From assembly GCA_030524205.1 (NCBI GenBank), contig JAUNGZ010000003.1:89828-144731 (forward strand): 54,904 bases of DNA, read 5' to 3'. The DNA is from Eubacteriales bacterium. Lineage in GTDB: Bacteria > Bacillota > Clostridia > Oscillospirales > Butyricicoccaceae. Under the pieces are notes generated by a model. The model saw only the letters and a list, made by a program, of their open reading frames with translations, searched no databases and had not been told where the DNA came from. Below, piece by piece: positions 7,306-21,000 of this stretch; position 1 is the first letter of the stretch; each line of letters opens with the position of its first letter. Position numbers and translations under genes: made by a program.

Positions 7306-8352
7306 TTAAGGGGCGGCGGGGGAGAGGCGGAAGGTGACGCGCCAGTCGCCCTCGATCAGGGTGTCCGAGGTGGAGAGGTCGCCGGTGACCATGCAGCCGG
7401 ACAGGTCGCCGCTTGGCAGATCGTAGACGTACTCGACAGTGTAGGACAGGCCCGCGTCGTCGTTTGGGTGGGATACGGTGTAAGCGGGGGCTGCCTCGCT
7501 GCCGTCGGCGGCGTAGAGGGTATACCACGCATGGTTGTCATAGCCGCGCTGGGCGGTGTACTGCATGTGGAGCCGGCCGTCCGTATAGCCGACGGCGGTC
7601 AGGGCGAACAGGCCGTCCTCGCTCTGCCAAAGCGTGCCCTGCGGTTTGAGGAAGGGGTAATCCTCGGAAAGGTCCACGTCAGGCTCGGTCAGGTAGCTCG
7701 CGCCGTTGACGGGATGCGTTTCAGTCGGCGGGTCGAGCGGCACGTTTGACAGGCTGGCGTCGACCAGAATGCCGTCCTGATTTTGCCGTCCGGTCAGCAG
7801 CTGCCGCACGGAAAAGGTGTATTTGCCGCCGCGGAATTTTTCGCCGTCCAGATTTTTGATTTCGATCAAAAAGGTCGTAGCGTCTGTTTCGGCATCGTAG
7901 CCGACCAAGGTACAGTGGCCTGACTGTCCGCCGCGCACCGGGTAGTGCAGCGAATAACTGTCGAACAGATCGAGCGTACCATCGAAACGCTCGCCCGTCA
8001 GGTCTTTCATAGCAATGTAGATTTCGGCGGTGTCGTTTTGTACATAAGCCGAGACGACCTCCATTTTGACCCCGCTGTCCTCGCAGGCCTTGTTAACCGG
8101 CATAAAAAACTGAGCGGTCGCGGGCGAAACCATGTACAGCGTTTCATACACGGCCGGGATGTTTGCCGCAAGCGCGGGCGTGCCGCAGCCGATCAGCACG
8201 GCGGCGGCCGCGGCGATGGCGGCGCAGCGGCGCAGGCGGTGGGAACGTCCCGGCCGCTGCGTTTGCCGCATGCGGACAAGCGTCTCCTCGACCAGCGCGC
8301 CGTCCGGCGCGACGGCTTCATTCAGTTTGCGGTACCGGGTCTGGAAATTCAT
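7306..8352 (-). CDS. DUF4179-type membrane protein, probable anti-sigma factor
   Basis: 348 residues. A basic cytoplasmic N-terminal part (1-41) is followed by one hydrophobic segment (about 42-62, Ala-rich) and a large extracytoplasmic domain with the DUF4179 pattern (PAVYETLY at the domain start, then FMPVNKACEDSGVKMEVVSAYV). In Firmicutes such proteins sit next to ECF sigma factors and are thought to hold them at the membrane. The ATG at 8352 is chosen because AAGGAGAG lies eight bases upstream. The start overlaps the end of the sigma gene by 35 bases, indicating translational coupling. The sensed signal is unknown. Confidence 0.75.
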   Translation of the reverse strand: MNFQTRYRKLNEAVAPDGALVEETLVRMRQTQRPGRSHRLRRCAAIAAAAAVLIGCGTPALAANIPAVYETLYMVSPATAQFFMPVNKACEDSGVKMEVVSAYVQNDTAEIYIAMKDLTGERFDGTLDLFDSYSLHYPVRGGQSGHCTLVGYDAETDATTFLIEIKNLDGEKFRGGKYTFSVRQLLTGRQNQDGILVDASLSNVPLDPPTETHPVNGASYLTEPDVDLSEDYPFLKPQGTLWQSEDGLFALTAVGYTDGRLHMQYTAQRGYDNHAWYTLYAADGSEAAPAYTVSHPNDDAGLSYTVEYVYDLPSGDLSGCMVTGDLSTSDTLIEGDWRVTFRLSPAAP

Positions 8353-8818
8353 CGTCAAACTCTCCTTTCAGTAGCTCGCCGAGCTGCCGCCGTCCACGGG
8401 TCAGCCGCGTGCGCACGGCGGAGGGCTTTTCGCCCGTCATCCGTGCGATCTCCTCGGCGGAATAGCCCTCATAGTAAAACAGGTGAATGGCGGCGCGGTA
8501 TTTGGGTCCCAAACGCCGCAGCGCTTCGTCCAGTGCGCCGTCCTCGGGCGCGGGAAACGGGATGCGGTCGTCGAGCGGCGCGTCGTGCCGCCGCCAAGCC
8601 ATGCGCCAATGGCTTTTCAAGCAGTTGAGCGTGACGCGGAGCAGCCATGCTTTTTCGTGCGCCTCGCTGCCGAACGGCGGCGTGCCGCGCACCACGCGCA
8701 GAAAGACCTCCTGAAAAATATCGTCCGCGTCGCTCCGGCTGCGCGTCTGCGCGTAAGCCAGACGGTAGACCATATCGCCGTGGGCGGCTACGAGCTGCTC
8801 GGGCGTTTTTTCTGCCAT
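8318..8818 (-). CDS. ECF-type RNA polymerase sigma factor
   Basis: 166 residues with sigma-70 region 2 (YRLAYAQTRSRSDADDIFQEVFLRV, residues about 18-42) and region 4 with its helix-turn-helix (YSAEEIARMTGEKPSAVRTRLTRGRRQL). No region 1 or 3, so it is an extracytoplasmic-function sigma factor. Its 3' end overlaps the DUF4179 gene, the usual sigma/anti-sigma pair. Start preceded by AGGAGGAGAGG. Confidence 0.92.
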   Translation of the reverse strand: MAEKTPEQLVAAHGDMVYRLAYAQTRSRSDADDIFQEVFLRVVRGTPPFGSEAHEKAWLLRVTLNCLKSHWRMAWRRHDAPLDDRIPFPAPEDGALDEALRRLGPKYRAAIHLFYYEGYSAEEIARMTGEKPSAVRTRLTRGRRQLGELLKGEFDDEFPDPVPQTE

Positions 8819-8882
8819 CCTCTCCTCCTCCTTTCACCGGTAATACGCCGCAGAAGGGCATATTGCTACAAGGGATAGAAAA

Positions 8883-8911
8883 AAGCTGCCGCAGGTATGC
8901 TGCGACAGCTT
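8883..8911 (-). terminator. Terminator after the DUF1653 gene
   Basis: Arms 8883-8894 and 8900-8911 pair with one mismatch. Read on the minus strand the stem is followed by a run of T (complement of the A-run at 8879-8884). It lies directly beyond the DUF1653 stop codon and ends the ridA-DUF1653 transcript. Confidence 0.8.
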
Positions 8912-8914
8912 CTT

Positions 8915-9130
8915 TTATTCGCCGATATACTGAAACCGGGGGCCGTGATAACCGTCCCGGTCGACGGTTTCCGTCCACATGGCGGCGGGGCGCGCCCATA
9001 GGCCGCGCGCGCCGTACAGCGCGCGGTAGACGACCATTTCCTCCAGCGTTTCGGAATGCTTGGCCGTGCCGATCACCTCATATTCGCCGCCCTTGAAGTG
9101 GCGGTAGCGGCCGGGCCTGATCTCCGCCAT
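8915..9130 (-). CDS. DUF1653 domain protein
   Basis: 71 residues, nearly all one DUF1653 domain (RPGRYRHFKGGEYEVIGTAKHSET, ending in WTETVDRDGYHGPRFQYIGE). Function unknown; the domain is widespread as a small single-domain protein. The ATG at 9130 overlaps the ridA stop in a TGATG arrangement, so it is translated by coupling to ridA. Longer upstream in-frame codons are low-complexity Arg-rich and are rejected as coding. Confidence 0.85.
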   Translation of the reverse strand: MAEIRPGRYRHFKGGEYEVIGTAKHSETLEEMVVYRALYGARGLWARPAAMWTETVDRDGYHGPRFQYIGE

Positions 9131-9519
9131 CAGCCCTGAACGGCGATGACTTCCACCTCGACCTTTGCGCCGAGCGGCAGCGCGGCAACCTGCACGCACG
9201 AGCGGGCGGGCGCGTTTTCGGGGAAGTACTTGGCGTATACGCCGTTGAAAGCCGCGAAGTCGTTCATGTCCGCGAGAAAGCAGGTGGTCTTGACCACGCG
9301 GTCAAAGCCGACGCCGCCCTGCGCGAGCACGGCCTTCAGGTTCTGCATGACCTGCTCGGCCTGCTCTTCGATGGTTTCCGCGACGATCTTACCCTCCTTG
9401 GGGTCGATCGGCACCTGACCGGAGGTGTAAATAACGCCGTTCGCGGCGATCGCCTGCGAATAAGGGCCTACCGCCGCGGGGGCAAGCTCGGTGTGCAGCA
9501 CTTCTTTTTGAATAGCCAT
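9130..9519 (-). CDS. ridA: RidA family enamine/imine deaminase
   Basis: 129 residues, the normal length. Family signatures are YSQAIAANGVIYTSGQ, the catalytic-pocket Arg in PARSCVQVAALP, and VEVEVIAV at the end. RidA hydrolyses reactive 2-aminoacrylate made by PLP enzymes, giving 2-ketoacid and ammonia. A TTGACA box lies at 9559-9564 on the minus strand, upstream of the AAGGAG site, but a convincing -10 is not seen. Coupled to the DUF1653 gene downstream. Confidence 0.92.
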   Translation of the reverse strand: MAIQKEVLHTELAPAAVGPYSQAIAANGVIYTSGQVPIDPKEGKIVAETIEEQAEQVMQNLKAVLAQGGVGFDRVVKTTCFLADMNDFAAFNGVYAKYFPENAPARSCVQVAALPLGAKVEVEVIAVQG

Positions 9520-9605
9520 TGGGGAAAAACTCCTTTATAAAAAGATAATGGTAAACAGTGTCAAGCGCGTATTTGATCAGGGCTTCTGAAGTCCCGCATA
9601 CGTTT

Positions 9606-11432
<1,827 letters not shown>

Positions 11433-12037
11433 GTATATTCCTCCATAAAGCCGGATATTTTCGTACGGATATTATTATACTTTGTTTTTAAGTGCATTTC
11501 TACTTGTTTTATCATCAAAATTGCGCGATTATGCGGACGAAAAACTGTAAAAAAAAGCGGAAAACAGATATGTGCGCTAAAACCGGGGTCATCATTAGAT
11601 TTTCCGCAAAGAAAAACCGTGGGCGCCGTCCGCCGCCCGCACGTACCAAGAACCCAATCCGCCGTGCAAAATGCCGATTTCGCAAAATGGTAAATAAATC
11701 GCAACATTCCAGCTCTTTATCATGGTGAGAAATCCCCCCTGAGGAGCAGGGAATTACACAAAAAATCAGTAAAATTACGCAAGAAAATCACTTTTTCCCT
11801 TTACAAACTCGTGCAATATCGCTATACTGTATGTAAGAAACGTTGAAAAATGGCGAAAAAAGCGTACTTTTTTTGACGGTTATTTTTTTGCTGTTTTCGA
11901 GGGGTGGGGGGTCAAAAACGCTGGTTACACAGTATATTGCGGTTACATAAGTATTTCCATTTTTTTCACCTGTCGGTTTAAGTAACTATTTTAACCGCAC
12001 AGTTTTTATATATAGGACAATGAAAGGAGAAATAATC
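11433..12037 (+). promoter_or_regulatory. Promoter and long leader of the surface-protein operon
   Basis: A 605-base gap between the divergent typA and the giant surface gene. On the plus strand there is a strong sigma-A promoter: TTTACA at 11800-11805, 17 bases, TATACT at 11823-11828. Transcription from it would give a leader of about 200 bases before the ATG at 12038. The leader is AT-rich, with poly-T tracts and two direct copies of GGTTACA-N(1-2)-AGTAT starting at 11923 and 11941, 18 bases apart. It also has a short dyad CGGTT...AACCG at about 11974-11997. No gene with a good start is seen in this gap. Confidence 0.7.
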
Positions 12038-15000
12038 ATGGTGCGCAAGCAACTAAGCAAAAATGGTGCGGAAGCACGCTCCGGGGCGGGCAAACGGCTG
12101 CTGTCCTTGCTGCTGACCGCGGCGATGCTGACGGGTCTGCTTCCGTCGATGTCGTTCACGGCCGCGGCGGCGGATTATACAATTGTGCCGGGAAATGGTT
12201 CCACTTATACGATTTCAGGCACAAATAATTACACGATCAATACCTCCGGTACGTTTACGAATTATAGTATAACGGCAAGCGGCAGCTCGACGCTGACCAT
12301 ACCCGCAGGGATAACTCTGACCATTGACAACCGTACAGCGGGTGGGGGGTCTCCTATTAAGGTGACTTCGGGCACGCTGAATCTGGTGGTCAATGGTTCT
12401 TTGACTGTTTATGGGCAGGTAGGCGGCACGGGTGAGGAAAACTGGACAGATCCCACGCCGGGTGGCGCAGGCGCTTATGCAGGTCTTGAAGTACCAGCGG
12501 GCAGTAAGCTGACCATCGGCGGCGTAGGCACGCTGAAAGCATATGGCGGCGACGCTGGTGACGGTGGCGACAGTGTATATAATCCAGCCGAAAGCCGCAC
12601 AGATACTGGTGGTGGCGGCGGCGGCGGTGCTGGCGCAGGTATCGGCGGCAATGGCGGCGTGGGCGGCAACGGTGGATTAGGCGCTGGTCCTACATGGACT
12701 AGTGGTGGACAGGGAAATTCAAGCGGTGCAGTCCAAATCAGAGACACGGTCAAAGTAACAGCATATGGCGGCGGCGGTGGCAACGGCGGTGACGGCGCAA
12801 TTTTAAATAATTTGGCTGGCGGTGGCGGTGGCGGCGGTTATCCAGCGGCTGGTATTGGCGGCGGCGGTGCTGGCGGCGGCGGCGGCAGTAATGGTGCTGG
12901 TTGCGGTGGCTTTTCGGGCGGTGCTGGAGAGAACCTGTATGTGTCTCACAAAATACCAATTCCGGGCGCTTCGAATGGTATGGGCGCACCGGGCGGTTAT
13001 TCGTCAACTGGTGCCGCAGGAACACAGAATATCGGCGGCGGCGGTTATTTTGAAGCGGGAAAATATGCCAGCGGCACGTACGGTTCTGACGGACCTATTG
13101 GCGGCGGCGGTGTGACAAGTGGCGGTGTCGGTGGCTCGGGCGGCACGGTTGCAAAGGGCAATCTAGCTACGCTAACCGCTTTTAATGGTTCGTATACTAC
13201 GACATCTGCCAATCAATATGGAACGAACCAAACTCCGATTTATGCACAGTTGGGCTATGCGTTGGATGATATCCGAGCGACAGGTATTAAGGAGATCGAC
13301 GGTCGCAGCGCATCGGCAATTACCAGTGAACTGAGCAGTGTTTCTAAAACGATTGGTACGACCAGCTTTGGTATCGGTATCGGTTCCGGTGCGGGATATA
13401 GGGAAGGCACAAACGGTTCGTACACGATCGGCAACGTGCCGACGACAATAAACGGCGCGGCCAGCGTTGCATCTACCACGTCCATCAATTTTACCGGCCT
13501 GTCCGGTACGGGCGGCACGGGCAACGCGACAAGCTTCCGTATTTATAATGTGACGGATAACAAAAATACGGTAATCAACGGTGCTTCCGGAACCGTTACC
13601 GGTCTGTCGATAGGCAAAAAATACACGTTCCGTGTTTACGCAACCAATGAATACGGCGAAAGCACAGCGTACAAGGAAATACCTAGCGTTGCAACGGTGC
13701 TTGCCCCCGGCGCGGTGACGATTTCGACCATCACGCGCGGCAACAAGCAGCTGACCGTCAACTGGACGGCCCCGGCGGGCAACGGCGAAAACGCCAGCAA
13801 GTACAAGCTGGAATCCAGCACGGACGGCAAGACGTGGACGACGGTAAGCGATACCATCACCGGCACAAGCCACGCGCACACCGGGCTGGCAACCGGCACG
13901 ACCTATCAGTACCGGGTATCTGCGTACAACTCTGCGGGGTGGGGGGCTGCCGGCGCTGTGAAGAGCGCCAAGACCTACGGCCTGCCGGGAACGCCCACGC
14001 CGACCGTTGCGGCGGATACCAAGGCGCTGAATATCAGCTGGTTGGCGGTCGACGGAGACGGCCAAACGGTTACGTATGAAGTGTACGAGGTGGACGGCTC
14101 CACCGAAACCAAGGTCAGCGGCAATACCGCGCTGACCGCCACCAGCTTCAAGCATACGGGTCTGGAGAACAACTCGACCCATACGTATAAGGTAAAGGCG
14201 ATCACGCCGGCGGGCACGGTCATGTCCGGCACGGCGTCCGGCACGACGCACAGCGTGCCCGCCGTCCCAACCGACGTAACCGCCGCGGTGACCAAGGTTT
14301 ACACGGATGGTGACAGCGTTAAAAAGGCGCAGGTAACGGTCACCTGGAACGCGCCGACCTCGAACGGCGGCACGGCGGTGACCGGCTACAAGGTAAGCTG
14401 GTACGCCAACGGCACGTTCGCCGGGTCGGAAACGGTCGGCAGCGTATCGCAGTACGTCAAGGACGGCCTGCCGCTCGGCACAAGCTATACGTTCCGCGTG
14501 GCCGCGCTCAACGCGGCGGGCGAAGGGCCGGAGGGGTACGGCACCAATTCGATGGTGACCACTTGGAACGTGCCCGACCCGGTGCGCAGCGTTACCGGTA
14601 CCTCTGATAACGGCGCTTTGACGCTGAATTGGCAGGAGCCCGCGAATAACAACGGGCAGGCGGTCACCCAGTATGCGATTTACGTTTTTGCGAACAAAGA
14701 GGACGCGGACGCGGACAACAGGGATAAGCTGGTAAATATTCCGGGAAGCTCCAATCCGGTTATCGTGTCCGCAGACGGCAGCACCTCGAAAACGATCCAG
14801 AACCTGCCTGTGGGCGAAACTTACTTTGTGCGCATATCGGCGACCAACAGCGTGGGCGAAAGCACGCGCAGCCCGTCGTATGAGGTTGGCGTGAACGGGC
14901 CGCCGTCGGCGGTGTCGGGCATCAAGGCAACGGCGGTTAGCGATACCGAAATCGAGGTCACATGGTCGCCCGCCAACGCGAACGGCCAGCCGATCACCAA

Positions 15001-18000
15001 ATACGTGGTCGAGGCGCTCGATGTGAACGCCAGCAACAAGGTCGTCGGCACGGCGGTCTTCGCGGATGGCGATAAGCTGGGCACGGAAACGCAGAAAGCG
15101 ACGATTTCCGGCCTGACGACCTACCGCGATTATAAGATCCGCATTTACGCGGTGAACGCACAGGGCGACGGCGACAAGCTGGAATCCACGCCCTGCACCA
15201 CACTGCGCGTGCCGTTCGAGCCGCAGGGCGTTTCCGCCAAGCCGACCGGACGGTCGGGCGAGGTGGAGATCACTTGGCAGCCTCCGGAAAAGAACGGCGG
15301 CACGCCGGTGACCGGCTACAACATTTACCGGCTGAAAACGGAAAACGGCGTGGAAACGCTGGAAGAAGTGGTCATCAAGCTGGATTCCAACGTGCGCAGC
15401 TACACGGCGAAGGATCTGGTCAACGGCACGGATTATACCTTTGTTGTGACGGCGGTCAACGCAATCGGCACGACCCGCGTGGGCGAGCCGGGCGATGATT
15501 CGGTCGCCAATCAGCACAACGGCAACAACACGGACGCCGCGACCCCGCGCCGTCCCGCGGACGGCCCAGCGGCGGTGCGCGCGGTCATTAAGAGCGGCCA
15601 ATCCGTGCAGCTGACATGGAGCGCGCCGGAGGATCTCGGCGGCGCGGCGCTCGAGAAATATACGGTGACGGTCGTTCCGGTCAACGCCGAGAGCGCGGGC
15701 ACGGTCGGCGAGATCGTCAAGACCGACAGCGCGGGCAGCACGACCGTGACCGGCCTGACGATGGGCGGCACCTATCAATTTAAGGTGCACGCGGTCACGG
15801 TGGACGACGACGCGGACACGCCGCTGCTCGACGGTGCGGACACGGAAAGCAACACGGTTGTCATGTGGCGCCTGCCCAATGCGCCCGACGTGTCCCGGAT
15901 GACGGCCGAGCCGACCAACCGCACGGGAGAGACCAAGGTGACTTGGTACTACCCGGAGGACGACGGCGATACGGTGGACACGGAAGCGGTCAACGAGAAC
16001 CACACGAGCGTGAGCAAGTACCACCTCTATTACCGCGTCAAGGGAGAGAGCTCGTACAGCGAGCCCATCGAGATCGCGCAGGGTGAGGACCAGTCTGCGG
16101 CGCTTGACTATACGGTAACAGGCCTGACGGACGGAACAGAATACGAATTCGTCGTAGCGGCGGTGAACGGCGCGGGCGAGGGCGAAAAGAGCCAGCCTTC
16201 GCTGACCGCAACGCCGCGCCGCGCGCCCGAAGCGCCCGGCGTGGACGGATACGCGGAATTGAACGCGGACGAGACGCTCAATACCGAAACGCCGTACGGC
16301 GCGGTGACCGGCGACGGCCGCGCGACGCTGCGGCGCATCATTCCCGCGCCGGAGAACGACGAGGGCAAGCTGGGCGACGGCGGCGACCCGATCACCGAGT
16401 ACCGCGTGTACGCGACCGAGGCGACGGCGACGCTTGTCAACGGCTTTGTGACGGCGGCCAAGGCAAAGCTGATCGGATCGGACGGCGAGGGCCAGCCGGT
16501 GTACGCCAAGCCGGTGCTGAAAACAACCATTCCGGTGGCGGGGCTGACCGAGGACGCGCGCCGGCAGGCGCTGACCGATATCCTTGTGCCCGAGCTGGAA
16601 AACGGTAAGGATTACATCCTGAGCGTTACCGCCGTCAACGGCGCGGGCGAGGGCGCGGCCTCCAATGAGACCGGCGTGCGCGTCGGCATGCCGGAGACGC
16701 CGGACGACCTGCGCGTGGCGCTGGCAACCAGCAGCGCGACCGCGAGCAACCTGCTCGTGCAGATCGAATACAACGACGCAAACGGCAACGGCAGCGCGGT
16801 GACGCAGTACGACGTCGAGGTCGTTTCCGAAGAAGGCACCAAATACGGCGACAACGGCGTGATGCACTACACCTCGACCAGCAACCTGTTCACCGGCACG
16901 ATGTTCGGCGAAACGCTGACCCTGCGCGTGCGCTCGGTCAACCAATACGGCGCGAGCACTTGGTCGGAACCGGTGCGGGTGATCGTCGGTTCGCCCGAGA
17001 TCCCCGTGATCACCAACACGGTGCTGCATACGGACAGCGTGGATATCAGCTGGGAGGCCGTCAGCAACAACGGCAGCAAGCTGGAGCGCTATCTCGTTTA
17101 TCTGGACGGCCAGCTGATCAAGGCGCTCGGCCGAGGGGACGCCGGCTATGCGGCGGACGGCGTGATGACGCTGAACATCCCCAAGGACGGCTCGAACAAC
17201 GCGGGGGCGATCACGGGCGAGCTTTCAACCGTGAATTACGGCCCGCTGAAAGCGGGCAGCACCTACCGCCTGCAAATCGCCGCGCAGAACGTCGCGGGCG
17301 TCAGCCCGCTGTCCAAGGCGGCCGAGATCACCTTCGGCGTGCCGCAGGCGCCGGCGGTGCAGAGCGTGCAGTTCGCGGACGGCAGCCTGACCGTGCGCTG
17401 GAAAGCGCCGGCGGACGACGGCGGCAGCCCGATCACCGCGTACCGCCTGTACGCGAACGGCGCGCTGAAAAACGAGCTGCTGCTGACCGATACGGTCGCC
17501 TCGCCGGACGAGCTGACGGCGGGCAAAATCTATTACGACGAGGCGAGCGGGGAATATGCCGCCAAGGTGACCGGCCTTGCCAACGGCGTGGATTACAACA
17601 TTCAGGTCTCCGCCGTCAATGCCAACGGCGAGGGCGCGCTTTCCTCCGCGGCGAACAACGAGACGCCGGCAAAGCTGGCCGAAGCGCCGCGCAATCTGGT
17701 CGCGCAGCCCACCTCGGACACAACGGCGGGGCTGACCTGGTTCGCGCCCTCTTATAACGGCGGTTCGTCAATCACCGATTACGTCGTAAAGGCGTACAAG
17801 GTGGCGCAGGACGGAACCGCGACGCAGGCGACCGACGTAACGGTCGAGCTGGCGGAAAACAAGCTGTCGGCCTCGGTCAGCGGGCTGACGCGCGGCGGCA
17901 CGTACTATTTCACCGTGCACGCGGTCAATAAGGTCAACGCGGCCGCGCCCGACGAGGGGAACTACGCGTCCAGCGAGCAGATCACGACCTTCCGCCTGCC

Positions 18001-21000
18001 GGGCGCGCCCGAGATCGTAAAGCTCGAGAGCATCGCGCCCGATGTGGACAACAAGAACAACTGGAGCGTGCGTGTGACCTGGGACGCGCCGGCGGATAAC
18101 GGCGGCACGCCGATCACGGGCTATCAGGTGTATTTGGGCACGGTGCGCAAGAGCGGGCTGATCGACCAGCAGTCGTTTGTGCTGACCGGCCTGAACTACA
18201 ACCAGAAGTACGACCGCATCACGGTCGAGGCGGTCAACAGCGTGGGCGCGACTAAATCCGGGCTGGGCTCCATTCTGGTCGGCCAGCTGACGCCGCCCGA
18301 GGTGACCAGCATCACAACCACCATACCCGCGGACGACGATACGGACACCTCGATCGACGTGCGCTGGAACAAGGTGGACGGCGTGGTGGACGGCTACCGC
18401 ATCTTCACCCTGCCGGAAACGGTGACGACGACCGCGGAGGCCGACGCTTATCTGCGCTCGCACACGGCGGACGTAACCACCAAGGAGCTGTCGGGACAGC
18501 TGTTCAGCCGCTGGAGCGGCGAGACCGTGCGGCTGTGCGTTGTGGCGTACAATGCCGATATGGGCAACAGCCCGGTCGGCAGGATTCATGAATTTGTCAT
18601 GGGCGCGACAAGCGAGCCGCGCGGCCTGCACGCAACGCCGGGCAAGCAGGCGGTCACCCTGAACTGGGGCGCGCCCGCTTCGGACAACGGCGGCACGATC
18701 AAGGGCTACCAGATCTTCGTCAACGGACAGCTGTATCAGGAGGCTGGGACCGACACGTTCAGCGGGCTCGAAAAGACCATCCCGGGCTTAACCGGCGGCG
18801 AAAATTACACCTTTACCGTGCGTGCGGTCAGCGAGCAGAGCAAAAAGACGGACGGAGACAAGACGGTCGTCTGCCACAGCCTGCCAAGCGCGGCGGCGGA
18901 AGCGACCCCGTGGGACGCGCCCTCCGCGCCCAAGCTGAAGAGCGTTACCCCGGGCGACGGCAGCTTTACGCTGACCTTCGCCGCAGCGGACGGCAAGGGC
19001 CTGACCGTGACGACCGCCAACTATGATATCTACCTGCGGGCGGTGGACGACGAGGCCGCTTCGCCGGTCAAGTGGGAACAGCTCAACTTCCAAGAGAACG
19101 GCGACGGCACGGTTACGGTAACCGTGGCGGACGTGGAAAACGGCAAGGACTACTATGTGTACGCGGTCGCTTGGACGCAGTATAACAGCGCGTCCGACGT
19201 CAATTACAGCGCCGCGCCCGATCTGTCCAATCCGGCGGTTACGGCGAACGCCGAGCTGGTGCAGAAGGTGCGCACGGGCGCGCTGGCCGCGCCGGCCATC
19301 ACCGGCGTGACGGCGGGCGTCGCCGCGGCGACGGTGACCTACTCCGCCCCCAGCGACACGACGGGAAGCATCCGGCACTATGTGGTATCCTACCAGACCG
19401 GCGGCGAGCCGGCGAAAACCGTCACCTCGACGACGACCTCGTGCCATATTACGGGCCTGACCAACGGCCTGCTGTACAAGGTCACCGTGCGCGCGGTCAA
19501 CGACAACGGCGACGGCGCGGAGAGCGAGGCGGTCGAGGTGCGGGTTGGCACGCCGCTGGCGCCGCGCATCGGCACGCCGCAGAGCGGAGACGGCGAAGCC
19601 AAGATCGTCTGGGACCCGCCCGCGGCCAATAACGGCGGCGCGGTGCAGATGTACAAGGTGTACATGACCGACGAGCATGGCGCGACCAGCTTTGTCTACG
19701 CGGACGCAGGCAAGACCGAGGCCGTGCTGGACGAACTGAAAAACGGCGTGCGCTACACCGTGCAGGTGGCCGCCATCAACGTATGCGGCGAGGGCGCGAA
19801 ATCGGCTCCGGTCGAGGTCATGCCGGGCACGGTGCCGGGCGCGGTCGACGCGGCGGGTATCAAGGCGACCGCCATGGGCGCCGATTCCGTGCAGCTGACA
19901 TGGTCCGCGCCCGACGACACGGGCGGCCTGCCGATCACGGGCTACCGGATCGCGGGCGGCAATCTGACCGAGCCGCTGTTCGTCACCGACACCACCAACA
20001 CGCTGGTGCAGGGCTTGACCAAGGGCGAGACCTATACCTTTAGCGTCAGCGCGGTCAACGTGGTGGGCGCGGGTCCGGCGGTGAACAGTCCGGCCGTGCG
20101 CACGCTGACCGAACCCGGCGCGCCGGCTTGGCGCGCATTGAGCTCGGCCAACGGCACGTTCAACGCGCGCTGGCAGACCCCGTCCTCCGACGGCGGCGCG
20201 CCGGTGCTCGAATACCTGCTGCGCGTATACAAGGCGGGCGAGCAGACGCCGCTGAGCGATCCGATTTCGGTGACGCCGGACGACAGCAACACCGCCGACA
20301 ACATCGTGCAGTACACCGGCGAGCCGGGCAGCTATGAGATCGGCACCGAATACGAGGTGACGGTCACCGCGCGCAACAGCGTCGGCACGAGCGGCGAATC
20401 AAGCCGTCTGGCGGTGCTGATCACGGGCGCGGTCGCCGCGTCGGTTCCCGGCAAGCCGTACAATGTGACGGCAGCCGCGGGCAACGCGACCATCAGCGTT
20501 TCGTGGAGCAAGCCGCTGTACGACGGCAACCTGACGATCGACGGCTACCGCGTGTACTACTACGAGACGGACAATAAGGACGAAACGCTCAAGAGTCAGG
20601 CGGTCAACGGCGGCGGCACAACGTCGGCGACGATTGGAAACCTGAAAAACGGCGTGGCGTATTCGGTTTACGTGCTTGCCAATAACGCAAAGGGCAACAG
20701 CGTGCCGTCCGACACGGCGGAGGCGACGCCGTACTACATCCCCGCGCCGGGCAAGCCGACCGGCTTGACCTACAAGAACAATAACACCTTCAACATCATG
20801 ACGATTTCCTGGAACGCGCCCGAGGGCAAGGCGGGAGAGCTTCGGTACAACGTCTATATCAACGGCGAGCTGATGACGACCGAGGACTATACCTCCACCT
20901 CTTACACGTTCCAAGTGCCCGACGCCAATATCGGCGCGCTGTACAACATTCAGGTGGAAGCGGTCAGCGAGGGCGGCGTGTCCGAGAAGGAGTATATCAA

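Noticed and set aside
7057-7749. A 230-codon plus-strand frame starting in the acpP terminator.
   Set aside because: It runs through the terminator hairpins and the antisense of the DUF4179 gene and has no ribosome site or domain.
12600-13170. The GGCGGC-rich stretch as a possible CRISPR or minisatellite.
   Set aside because: It is in-frame Gly-rich coding sequence with irregular unit length and no spacer/repeat structure.
13172-17029. A 1285-codon open frame on the minus strand inside the giant surface gene; similar long frames at 20399-23638, 24678-28922, 32923-35754 and 36551-39247.
   Set aside because: They mirror the third-position GC bias of the plus-strand genes, give Arg/His/Ala-rich low-complexity protein, lack ribosome sites and overlap clear domain-rich coding sequence.
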